From Gemmatimonadales bacterium (lineage in GTDB: Bacteria > Gemmatimonadota > Gemmatimonadetes > Gemmatimonadales > GWC2-71-9): DNA of 6,578 nt. The stretch is taken from NCBI GenBank assembly GCA_030597435.1, contig JAUVRV010000158.1:1-6578 (forward strand), read 5' to 3'. The translations under genes were made by a program, and so were the position numbers. How positions within the stretch are numbered: position 1 is the first letter of the stretch; each line of letters begins with the position of its first letter. The notes beneath the pieces were generated by a model that did no database searches, had not been told where the DNA came from, and saw only the letters and a program-made list of their open reading frames with translations. Positions 1 to 5,182 of this stretch are shown one piece after another.

Positions 1-325
1 CGACCGCATCCTCGGCCACCTGCGACGCACCGCGCCAACTCGCCCTCGGCCACGCGCTCCGCCCAGACGTTGGAAGTCCAGCGCTACGACTGCCTCGGCC
101 TAGGGCCGCGCTGTCATACCGTACGATCAACGCTCGGGGATCGTTGGGGTGCCCAGGTGCGCCAATCACCGTTCCCAAACCCGCTGTGCACCCAAATTGT
201 GTGGCGAATGCCGGCGTAACCGGGCGTCCGCGCAGCCAACACTGAGCCGAAGACCCCCCTTCGCAAACTCGACAACACCAATTCCGGGGGGCATACTTCG
301 CAGGGGTGAATGCAATCCCGGGACT
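1..325. other. Unassigned left-edge region, no gene recognised
   Basis: I see no supportable gene here in any frame. An open frame on the plus strand runs from 149 into the permease tail that follows, but its translation before about position 326 is rich in Arg, Cys and Pro with no family resemblance, so it reads as chance-open GC-rich DNA. No tRNA, promoter pair or strong hairpin stood out. It may be eroded coding DNA or flanking sequence brought in when the permease gene was truncated. Confidence 0.5.
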
Positions 326-433
326 ATCATCTCCGTCGCGCTGGCGCTGTCGGCAGTGGCCTTGGTCGCGTGCTACCTGCCTGCCCGCCGGGCAACGCGT
401 ACCAATCCCATGGAGGTGTTGCGGACTGAATAG
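326..433 (+). pseudogene. C-terminal fragment of a MacB/FtsX-type ABC transporter permease
   Basis: The last ~35 codons before the TAG at 431-433 encode a hydrophobic helix (IISVALALSAVALVACYLPA) followed by ARRATRTNPMEVLRTE. A final transmembrane helix running into a 'PARRA-x-R-x-x-P-M-x-x-L-R-x-E' tail is the hallmark end of MacB/FtsX-like permeases, including the large ADOP permeases plentiful in Acidobacteriota and Gemmatimonadota. Full-length family members have about 400 to 850 residues with four or more membrane helices and a large periplasmic domain. Only the last helix and tail remain here. Upstream DNA in the same frame does not look like the rest of the family, so I read this as a truncated relic, not a gene that merely starts outside the window. 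Without the remaining helices it cannot work as a permease. The family call is strong; the exact left breakpoint is uncertain. Confidence 0.72.
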
Positions 434-596
434 GGCGCTCTCCCCCTTTTCCCGAGCGGGGTGCTATCGCGCCGGCGAGGCACGATGGCGGCGGCAAGGG
501 CACGCGCCGGTTCCCCGAACCTCGATCCTGGTGAGCACATCGTCGAGTATGGTGATGCCGTGGCTGCAGTCGTGACCTGGCCTATGCCAACCTCCC
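434..596. other. Gap between permease relic and lipoprotein gene
   Basis: This is the 3' side of the lipoprotein gene and of the permease relic, which converge here. A weak pairing CGCTC (436-440) with GAGCG (454-458) has a 13-base loop and no T-run, so I do not call a terminator. No gene is supported. Confidence 0.4.
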
Positions 597-1763
597 TCAT
601 CGCAGTCCGCCAGGGCACATGTTCACCGCCCCAGTGCCGAGAGTGCTTGTGGCGTTCGGCCAGCCGCCGGGCAGCGGATCGCCCGACCATCCAGGCGCAC
701 AATCGATGTAGCCCGAAGTTCTGTACCACTGAGTGAGATAGATGATCGCCGCGGAGAGACCGTACTCGCCGAGATACCAGTAGAAGTTCAATGGGATGGA
801 CTCCCAAAAGCAGTCATAGTCGCACGCGAATTGGGACGCCGTAAGCTGAAGGCCGATCAACATTGCCTCACCCGTGAGCTTGGCCAGCAACTGGTTCCCG
901 GGAACGAGGCCGAGGAAGAACTCCACGAACAGCGCGCCCTGTTTCTGCCGGACATCTTGGGTCCACTGGTCCCAGAACACCGAGGTGAGCACATCGCAGG
1001 TGCCGCAGTAGATCTCGGCCTGGATCGCCCGGAGGTTTGCGGCAGCGGACTCCATTAAGCGCTCGAACACCGTCTCCAGGGATTCCAGTCCGCCGCAGTC
1101 GATTGGCCACGACATACCCCGCACTGCGAGCTCGTAGATGCTGTCAACGGCCTCCTGTATCTGGTTCCACGCATCGGTCCCGAGCCGGTCTGCCAGCACC
1201 GGCGTCAGGTACCTCTCGAAATCGATCTCGGCGAGATCGAGCTGCCCGAACCACCACTGCTGCTTCCAGTTGCTGGCGCGAACGGTGAGATAGTCCGTGT
1301 CGAGCTCATCTGGGAGCTGTACCCGCCAGTCCGCTGCCGTGTCGTCGTAGAAAAAGGCGGCGAGGAATTGCCGCGACTGCGGCGGAATGCTGCTCAAGGG
1401 AAACAACAGCTCGAAATACATCGAGTCCGGCGCGAAGGTCAGTTGACCGTACTCGGTGTGCCGGTAGATCGCGATCTTGATGGATTGGGAAGGCACGAAG
1501 CCGACCGGAAAGTCGGGAACGAGCCACGACCCAAAGTTCCCTTCGACATCCACCACCCAGCACTCGGCCCACGCGCCGGGCGGGACGACCAGCCGAATCA
1601 GGTCGCCGGCAACACCGCCCTCCGGACCGATGATCGTCCCCCACCCCGTGTAAGGGTAGTTGGGATCGCACGGATCGTCGGACCACTCCGGTTCGTCCAC
1701 ACCACAGGCCGACAGCGTCGCGGCGACCGCGACCACGATTGACACACTCATCATGTGCCGCAT
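597..1763 (-). CDS. ZU5-like domain lipoprotein, function unknown
   Basis: This 388-residue protein starts with a lipoprotein signal peptide: a hydrophobic stretch (residues 5-17), then the lipobox LSAC with Cys20 as the predicted lipidated residue, so it should be anchored in the envelope by signal peptidase II processing. Residues ~43-175 resemble the ZU5-type beta domain of bacterial surface lipoproteins: an 'IGPEGG' turn (45-50), a 'LVVPPGAW' strand (58-65), a 'FAPDSMYF' segment (110-117) and a 'FFYDDTAADWRVQL' hairpin (137-150). The C-terminal ~200 residues are partly helical, rich in Trp and Tyr, and unrecognised. Nine further cysteines (including YCGTC and CDYDC) fit disulfides outside the cytoplasm. 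I chose the ATG at 1763 although the frame stays open to 2072: it has a strong AAGGAGGG ribosome site, gives a perfect signal peptide, and the longer Arg-rich extension overlaps the neighbouring gene. It lies 29 bases after that gene's stop and is probably co-transcribed with it. No enzyme motif is visible. Confidence 0.86.
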   Translation of the reverse strand: MRHMMSVSIVVAVAATLSACGVDEPEWSDDPCDPNYPYTGWGTIIGPEGGVAGDLIRLVVPPGAWAECWVVDVEGNFGSWLVPDFPVGFVPSQSIKIAIYRHTEYGQLTFAPDSMYFELLFPLSSIPPQSRQFLAAFFYDDTAADWRVQLPDELDTDYLTVRASNWKQQWWFGQLDLAEIDFERYLTPVLADRLGTDAWNQIQEAVDSIYELAVRGMSWPIDCGGLESLETVFERLMESAAANLRAIQAEIYCGTCDVLTSVFWDQWTQDVRQKQGALFVEFFLGLVPGNQLLAKLTGEAMLIGLQLTASQFACDYDCFWESIPLNFYWYLGEYGLSAAIIYLTQWYRTSGYIDCAPGWSGDPLPGGWPNATSTLGTGAVNMCPGGLR

Positions 1764-1767
1764 ACAT

Positions 1768-1775
1768 CCCTCCTT
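1768..1775 (-). promoter_or_regulatory. Ribosome binding site fixing the lipoprotein start
   Basis: Read on the minus strand this is AAGGAGGG, ending four bases before the ATG at 1763-1761. It is close to the ideal Shine-Dalgarno sequence and decides the start against the longer frame that begins at 2072. Confidence 0.8.
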
Positions 1776-1792
1776 CTGACGCGTCACGGTTC

Positions 1793-2344
1793 TTACAGCG
1801 TCAACCTCACCCCTATGTTGAGACGACCGTCGGGACCGGGAGCGATGCTCAGGCCGACACGATCGAGCGGAACGGTCTGCCAGCGCTCGGTCTTCGTCAG
1901 GGCTCCGATGACCACGCCGACGATCCCGCCGACCGGGGCGCAAACGACTGCTCCCATTAGCGCATAATGTCCAGGGCCGAGCAGCGGATCGTCCCCATCT
2001 CCGGTCGCCACACCGATGATGGCGCCGCTCGCGGCGCCGGCACCCAACCCGACCAGGAGTCCTGTCAGCCACCTCGAGTGACGGCCACTGCTTACCTGCA
2101 GTCGGGCAATACTGCTGAGCGGGATCGACGTCGCCACGCTGTCTCCTGCCCTATCTTTGTGGCGCAGGAGGATGGTGTCGGCGCCGACCGCCCCGATCAC
2201 GCCGGTCATGACCGGCGTACGTTCGACGCTGGATGTCACCCGCACACGCTGCCCCTCCCGCAAGGCGGCCGCTGCCTGCGCCAGCGCGTCGGAGTAGGCG
2301 ATACAGGACAGACCCACGGCAGCGACTAACATTCGTCCGTACAT
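1793..2344 (-). CDS. Secreted or membrane-associated glycine-zipper protein with an SH3-like N-terminal segment
   Basis: This 183-residue protein begins with a Sec-type signal peptide (residues 1-22, likely cleaved after ALA, before Q23). Residues ~28-85 read as a small beta domain: 'LREGQRVRVTS', 'GVIGAVGADTILLRH', 'SIPLSSIARLQVS'. Residues ~92-115 and ~128-150 are two Gly/Ala-rich hydrophobic segments with small residues at regular spacing (GLLVGLGAGAASGAIIGVATG and ALMGAVVCAPVGGIVGVVIGAL), the glycine-zipper pattern of peptides that pack in membranes. The ending 'ERWQTVPLDRVGLSIAP...' closes with a beta strand. This layout, with a hydrophobic zipper framed by 'L-x-x-I-x-x-L-x-V-S-x-G-R' and 'W-x-x-V-P-L-x-R', is familiar from uncharacterised Gemmatimonadota proteins; I know of no assigned function. 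The ATG at 2344 has GGAGG five bases upstream and starts the signal peptide; a longer frame to 2449 adds only 35 implausible residues. It is probably the first gene of an operon with the lipoprotein downstream. Confidence 0.86.
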   Translation of the reverse strand: MYGRMLVAAVGLSCIAYSDALAQAAAALREGQRVRVTSSVERTPVMTGVIGAVGADTILLRHKDRAGDSVATSIPLSSIARLQVSSGRHSRWLTGLLVGLGAGAASGAIIGVATGDGDDPLLGPGHYALMGAVVCAPVGGIVGVVIGALTKTERWQTVPLDRVGLSIAPGPDGRLNIGVRLTL

Positions 2345-2349
2345 GCGAT

Positions 2350-2354
2350 CCTCC
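2350..2354 (-). promoter_or_regulatory. Ribosome binding site fixing the glycine-zipper protein start
   Basis: GGAGG on the minus strand, five bases before the ATG at 2344-2342. It decides this start over the upstream in-frame ATG at 2449, which has no signal peptide. Confidence 0.75.
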
Positions 2355-2509
2355 AATTCATAGTGGGAAGCGTGCCGCCGACCGTCGCGGGCATGCTCCG
2401 GACCTGGGGCCGGGCCGGCGCGGCCGGCGCTGTCCCCAACGCAGTCCATCCAGGTAGGTCAAACGCTAGACCACGACGACCGGCTAACAAGGGTGAGATC
2501 GGGATGGCG

Positions 2510-2695
2510 TCACGGTCTTGCGCTGCCCGGTAGCTCCGCAAACGCAGCGCGGCGTGCAGAGGTCGGGGCGATCTTGGCTTGAGCCAAGAGACCGGGCGTT
2601 GCTTCTCGTATCGGAACCGCCCGTGCCGTGCCAACCCCTGGCGACAGACAGAGGCTCACTACGACCACCGCTAGAAAGTGTGTCATCGCTCTCAT
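2510..2695 (-). pseudogene. Start of a small secreted protein, possibly a broken PepSY-type gene
   Basis: The frame encodes 61 residues with a plausible Sec signal peptide: MRAMTHF, a hydrophobic core AVVVVSLCLS, and an ARA site near residue 26. The mature part ends 'LLAQAKIAPTSARRAAFAEL' followed by PGSARP and a stop. The pattern 'AKI-x-x-x-x-A-x-x-x-A-x-x-x-x-PG' resembles the first helix of PepSY domains, which normally continue for another 40-60 residues with two or three strands; that part is missing in this frame. The -1 frame after the stop holds a weakly similar 'GRRGLAFDLPG' (about 2444-2473), so a frameshift is possible. A purine-rich stretch (AAAAAGGCGGG) precedes the ATG but is not an ideal ribosome site. 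The gene may instead be a genuine tiny secreted protein, or chance. The family assignment is weak. Confidence 0.33.
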
Positions 2696-3053
2696 GGTTC
2701 GCCCGCCTTTTTAAAGGTAACGAATCTGGACCGAGTTGCCATTCACCAACTGGACGCAAGCACGAATGGCACACCTATGGCATGCGACTCGCACCGGACG
2801 GTTTCATCCGTCCGAGAGAGCCTCAAGGGCACCGTTACTATGACTTGGTGCCAGAAGCCACAAAATCAGGACTTACACCTAGTAGGATCTCGGGCACTAC
2901 GTACGCGCCTGCAAAGGAGGTGCTGGGCTACCCGTCAGCCACGGCGTCGTTTGCGTCGCTGACACCTTCAGTATCCTAAGAGTAATTTGCAGAGACTGAG
3001 ATCACTCGAATGTCGATCTGTCCGAGCGAGGCTCTCGCGGCGTTCGGGGCTTG
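2696..3053. other. Intergenic region without a recognisable gene
   Basis: An open plus-strand frame crosses most of this stretch, but its translation resembles no family and it continues antisense through the small secreted-protein frame. The only structure I note is a short hairpin at 2795-2814. No tRNA or transposon end is visible. Confidence 0.5.
2795..2814. repeat. Seven-base-pair perfect hairpin
   Basis: CGGACGG at 2795-2801 pairs with CCGTCCG at 2808-2814 around a six-base loop (TTTCAT). No T-run follows on either strand, so it is not a standard intrinsic terminator. It could be an operator-like palindrome or chance in GC-rich DNA. Confidence 0.3.
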
Positions 3054-3345
3054 CTAGTTCTTATCAGGCTTGGGGAACACCACGCGGAAGTTGTGTAGTG
3101 GACCGTCTGGTTCGATGTGTACTAACTTCCACATCAGTTCCTCGAACTCTTCCGGCGTCATCAACTCCCTAATCTTGTCCAAGTCCTCCCGCCGTTTGGC
3201 GGCCCACCTCACGGCGTAATGTCATGACTCCTATGACACCGCCGATTCCCGTGACGACCGGCGCTATGAACCCCGCAGGAGCTCCCAGAACATCAGTGTG
3301 AGAAGGTGGAGTGCCCCACCACGCCGGAATCAACTCAAGACGATG
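3054..3345 (-). pseudogene. Small membrane protein split between two reading frames
   Basis: Two coding-like pieces abut on the minus strand in different frames. The upstream piece, open from about 3345 and clearest at 3294-3223, encodes a membrane segment (DVLGAPAGFIAPVVTGIGGV, then IGVMTLRR). The downstream piece runs from 3221 to the TAG at 3056-3054 and encodes a charged helix (AAKRREDLDKIRELMTPEEF, then EELMWKLV) ending in FRVVFPKPDKN. The two meet around 3212-3225. One membrane helix followed by a basic, then amphipathic cytoplasmic tail is a sensible small-protein design, so I infer one gene with a frameshift. The downstream piece could alternatively start at a GTG at 3212-3210 (MRWAAKRRED...) as a 52-residue soluble protein, though no ribosome site supports it. 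No ATG start exists for the membrane piece in its frame; a TTG at about 3329 is possible. I do not recognise the family. Confidence 0.5.
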
Positions 3346-3359
3346 GCGGAGCCGTGTGA

Positions 3360-3442
3360 GCCCTTCGCGGCACTAATTCGTCCGACGAGGACGTGTTCGC
3401 GGTCGGTGCCGAGGGGCTGATTCTGCGCTACTCGCGGTACGA
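3360..3442 (+). pseudogene. Single beta-propeller-type repeat fragment (Ycf48/BNR-like)
   Basis: After an in-frame TGA at 3357-3359, the plus frame reads ALRGTNSSDEDVFAVG followed by AEGLILRYSRYE. The pattern 'L-R-G-x-x-x-S-x-x-D-V-F-A-V-G-x-x-G-x-I-L-x-Y' matches one blade of secreted beta-propeller proteins whose repeats read 'WGSSATDVFAVGAGGTILHYDG' or similar, common in Myxococcota and Gemmatimonadota. Such proteins carry five or more copies across 300 residues or more; only one remains. The frame stays open to 3902, but residues after about 3442 are Arg- and Cys-rich with no repeat pattern and run antisense into the phospholipase gene, so I end the relic here. The usual Trp before the serine turn is replaced, which fits decay. 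Confidence 0.6.
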
Positions 3443-3600
3443 ACTGGCCTGCTGCGGGTGCGGCAGGAAACGTCGAAACGTCACAGCTTATCGCCGATGT
3501 GATCACGTTTGCACTCGGCAAGCCGACCGCCGCCGCGTGTCAATCATTTTTCAGTTTGTACTTCTCGCACATGTGATCAACCGCGCCGTTATGCGTTGTT

Positions 3601-3704
3601 CATGGTTCTCCGTGTGTCACGGTTCCGCGTGTCCTGTACCACCCACGGTTCCCGTACCTGCTCGGCGCCTGGTCAAGAGCTTCATGGTTCTCACTTCCAC
3701 GGTA
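3601..3704 (+). repeat. Degenerate CAYGGTTCYC short repeats
   Basis: Related ten-base units occur at 3601-3610 (CATGGTTCTC), 3618-3626 (CACGGTTCC), 3644-3652 (CACGGTTCC) and 3683-3692 (CATGGTTCTC), with a weaker half-unit CACGGTA at 3698-3704. The outer copies share a 12-base exact match (TTCATGGTTCTC at 3599-3610 and 3681-3692). Spacing is irregular (about 17, 26 and 39 bases). It lies just past the 3' end of the phospholipase gene. It could be a regulatory repeat or worn tandem duplication; chance is not excluded. Confidence 0.35.
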
Positions 3705-3722
3705 GCGGGCGATCGGACCCCT

Positions 3723-4541
3723 CTACCGGTTGAACATGAGACCAAACCCGATTCTGGTGATGGAGCGGTTGTAATCTATAAGGCTTTCGCCGTACCCGTG
3801 GAACAACCGCACCATCAAGAAACTGTGCTCGGAACGAGGCATTGGAAAACTGTAAGTCAGACTCACATTGCCCTTGCCCGTGCCCAGGTAGCCGCGCATT
3901 AGAAAATGCAGGAGGTGCCCCTTGGGCAGCATGTAGAAGAAGTTGACATCGCTGTAACCCAGGTAGTCGGTAGTGTCCGGGTTGTCGTCGCCCTCGGGAG
4001 AGTCGGGGGTTTCCTTTTCTTCCTCGGGGATGCGGTAACGCAGCTTGATATAGGCCAGCCAGTTGTTGCCATGAAAGAAAGGCGCCAGATAAAGCAGATT
4101 CCAACTGCGTGAGTGCGGAACCCTTTGACCGTTGGACTCGTGTTCGAAGCCCGCATCGGCGCCGAGCGAACCAGGCCCCAAGACGGATTCCTTGAAACGA
4201 TAAAATATTTCGGGATTGTAGTTCGTTTCGCGGAAAGGGGCAGAATTTCCGGCGTCGTAGGCTTGCCAGAATGAGATCTGACTATAAGCAATGTAGAAAC
4301 GGGTTCCGAAGATATCGTGCTTAGCGCTCAGCTGGAAGATAACCTCGGTCTCGCGACCGTGGTACTCATCCGAGTAGGTGAACGGTAGGACATACATTTC
4401 CTTGTGCAGCGTAAGACCAGACCCGGTCTGGATCAGGGAAAAATCATAGGGTTGGGGTGTCGTCGCAACGGATGTTTGTGCAGAAGAAATAGCCGGGAAA
4501 ACGATGACCAAAGGAAATAACCTGGATATGATCGCCCTCAT
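3723..4541 (-). CDS. pldA: Outer membrane phospholipase A (OMPLA)
   Basis: This 272-residue protein is an outer-membrane beta-barrel phospholipase (PLA1/PLA2 activity) that hydrolyses phospholipids appearing in the outer leaflet and helps keep outer-membrane lipid asymmetry. Residues 1-21 form a signal peptide (cleavage likely after AISSA). The core motif 'GFEHESNGQRVPHSRSWN' (131-148) carries the catalytic triad His134, Ser136 and Asn148 with the same 14-residue His-Asn spacing as E. coli OMPLA (His142, Ser144, Asn156). Ser144 matches the calcium ligand Ser152 and Ser100 probably matches Ser106; Gln139 replaces Arg147, which in E. coli contributes through its backbone. Other family signatures are 'PFRETNYNPEIFY' (102-114), 'DDNPDTTDYLGY' (185-196) and the final strand 'GYGESLIDYN' (249-258). 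Length equals the family norm. GGAGG lies five bases before the ATG. Its base composition looks more AT-rich than the lipoprotein gene (one sampled 60-base line is 47% GC against 62%), and an IS256-type end lies 128 bases upstream, so recent acquisition is possible. Confidence 0.96.
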   Translation of the reverse strand: MRAIISRLFPLVIVFPAISSAQTSVATTPQPYDFSLIQTGSGLTLHKEMYVLPFTYSDEYHGRETEVIFQLSAKHDIFGTRFYIAYSQISFWQAYDAGNSAPFRETNYNPEIFYRFKESVLGPGSLGADAGFEHESNGQRVPHSRSWNLLYLAPFFHGNNWLAYIKLRYRIPEEEKETPDSPEGDDNPDTTDYLGYSDVNFFYMLPKGHLLHFLMRGYLGTGKGNVSLTYSFPMPRSEHSFLMVRLFHGYGESLIDYNRSITRIGFGLMFNR

Positions 4542-4669
4542 GGGAACCTCCCCTAGGTCGCGAGTTGACGACAGGAATTTCCTTTCCTCCCCTGCAAGTA
4601 TGAAGCAGGAGATTGAACGTGTCCACCGGTGGCATGAGGTGTTCGAGGTGGCTCTTGGCCGATCGAACG

Positions 4670-4694
4670 GGGACTGTCAAGTTTCTGTGTAAAC
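4670..4694. repeat. IS256-type terminal inverted repeat
   Basis: The sequence GGGACTGTCAAGTTTCTG followed by TGTAAAC matches the IS256-family end pattern (GGGA.TGTCAA....TGTGTAAA). It lies 11 bases beyond the transposase stop codon, where this end is expected. Read outward on the minus strand it contains TTGACA at 4680-4675, a -35-like hexamer pointing toward pldA. Confidence 0.75.
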
Positions 4695-4705
4695 GGTTTT
4701 CGTAA

Positions 4706-4965
4706 TCATACGGGCACCGGTCCTTCGAACACGATGGACAGGTGATTGAGAGCGGCCCACCAGTATTTGACTGGGCGGGTCCGTCTCTTTGAGGCAATCT
4801 CGCGTGCCAGGTGCAGGACCTTGCGGACCGGCGCGGCGTTCGGAGAGGCTCCTTTTTCTTCTTCACCTTTCTCAGCTGAGCATTGATCGATTCGATCGCG
4901 TTGGTCGTGTAGATCACCTTCCGAATGGCCTCGGGATACGTGAAGAAGGGCGACAGGTTCGTCCA
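4706..4965 (-). pseudogene. IS256-family (mutator type) transposase, C-terminal fragment with frameshift
   Basis: From about 4965 the minus strand encodes WTNLSPFFTYPEAIRK then VIYTTNAIESINAQLRKVKK, the diagnostic 'IRKVIYTTNAIES-x-N-x-x-LRK' block near the C-terminus of IS256/mutator transposases (Pfam Transposase_mut). Just after it, at the A-run copied from 4853-4857 (TTTTT on the plus strand), the frame is lost; reading on in the -1 frame restores GASPNAAPVRKVLHLARE, then RTRPVKYWWAALNHLSIVFE and a TGA at 4708-4706. Both parts are typical of the family, whose proteins have about 400 residues; only the last ~85 remain. The final acidic residue of the DDE triad lies in or near the retained block (E of NAIES), while the two Asp residues are lost. 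The shift equals loss of one A from the run. It is inactive because of truncation as well as the shift. Confidence 0.9.
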
Positions 4966-5066
4966 GGGCTGGTGCCGTGGACGTGTCCGGTGGCCGTGTT
5001 TAGCAGTGAGTACAGCATTTGTGGGCCAACGCCCCTGATCATGAGTTGGTATTGTCCGACTGCCAT
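4966..5066 (-). pseudogene. Possible N-terminus of an unknown gene cut off at the IS relic
   Basis: An ATG at 5066 opens a frame reading MAVGQYQLMIRGVGPQ then MLYSLLNTATGHVHG, a balanced, coding-like composition quite unlike the Arg/Pro-rich chance frames nearby. After about 33 residues it reaches the point where IS256 transposase similarity begins in another frame, and then runs only to a stop at 4916-4914. I infer a gene whose start survived when the IS or a deletion removed the rest. A purine-rich GAGAG stretch lies upstream of the ATG but is not a strong ribosome site. I do not recognise the family, and a chance frame is possible. Confidence 0.33.
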
Positions 5067-5182
5067 TGTTCTCTCTTTGGTTGAGGTGTGAATGTCAATT
5101 TGTTCGGGTGTACGACGGCCACAAGTGCGTTTTGGGAACATCAGGGTACGCGAACGGGACATTTGACCCCGATTGCGCGAGA

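Larger units (their letters stand above)
4670..4965 (-). mobile_element. IS256-family insertion sequence remnant
   Basis: One end of an IS256-type element survives: the terminal inverted repeat (4670-4694), the short untranslated gap and the C-terminal part of the transposase. The other end, the DDE catalytic Asp residues and most of the transposase are missing, so it cannot move on its own. The inner boundary near 4965 is where transposase similarity stops. No target-site duplication can be tested because the second end is absent. Confidence 0.85.

Noticed and set aside
1764..2072. 103-residue N-terminal extension of the lipoprotein frame
   Set aside because: Arg-rich antisense-style composition overlapping the glycine-zipper gene, while a strong ribosome site and signal peptide mark the start at 1763.
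2518..2979. 153-residue open frame on the plus strand
   Set aside because: No family resemblance, no signal or domain pattern, no good ribosome site, and antisense to a more plausible signal-peptide frame.
3583..3597. GTTATGCGTTG, resembling part of an integron attC site
   Set aside because: No matching left core or pairing arms could be found nearby and no integron integrase or cassette layout is present.
3618..3686. 22-codon minus-strand frame (MKLLTRRRAG...) after pldA
   Set aside because: Too short, Gly/Arg/Thr-rich with no recognisable feature; only a weak purine stretch before the ATG.
3393..3902. 169-residue open frame on the plus strand
   Set aside because: Only its first ~17 residues resemble a family (propeller blade); the rest is Arg/Cys-rich and runs antisense into pldA.
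5155..5172. GGGACATTTGACCCC as a possible transposon end
   Set aside because: It superficially recalls sequences beside REP-type transposases, but does not match them and no transposase lies next to it.
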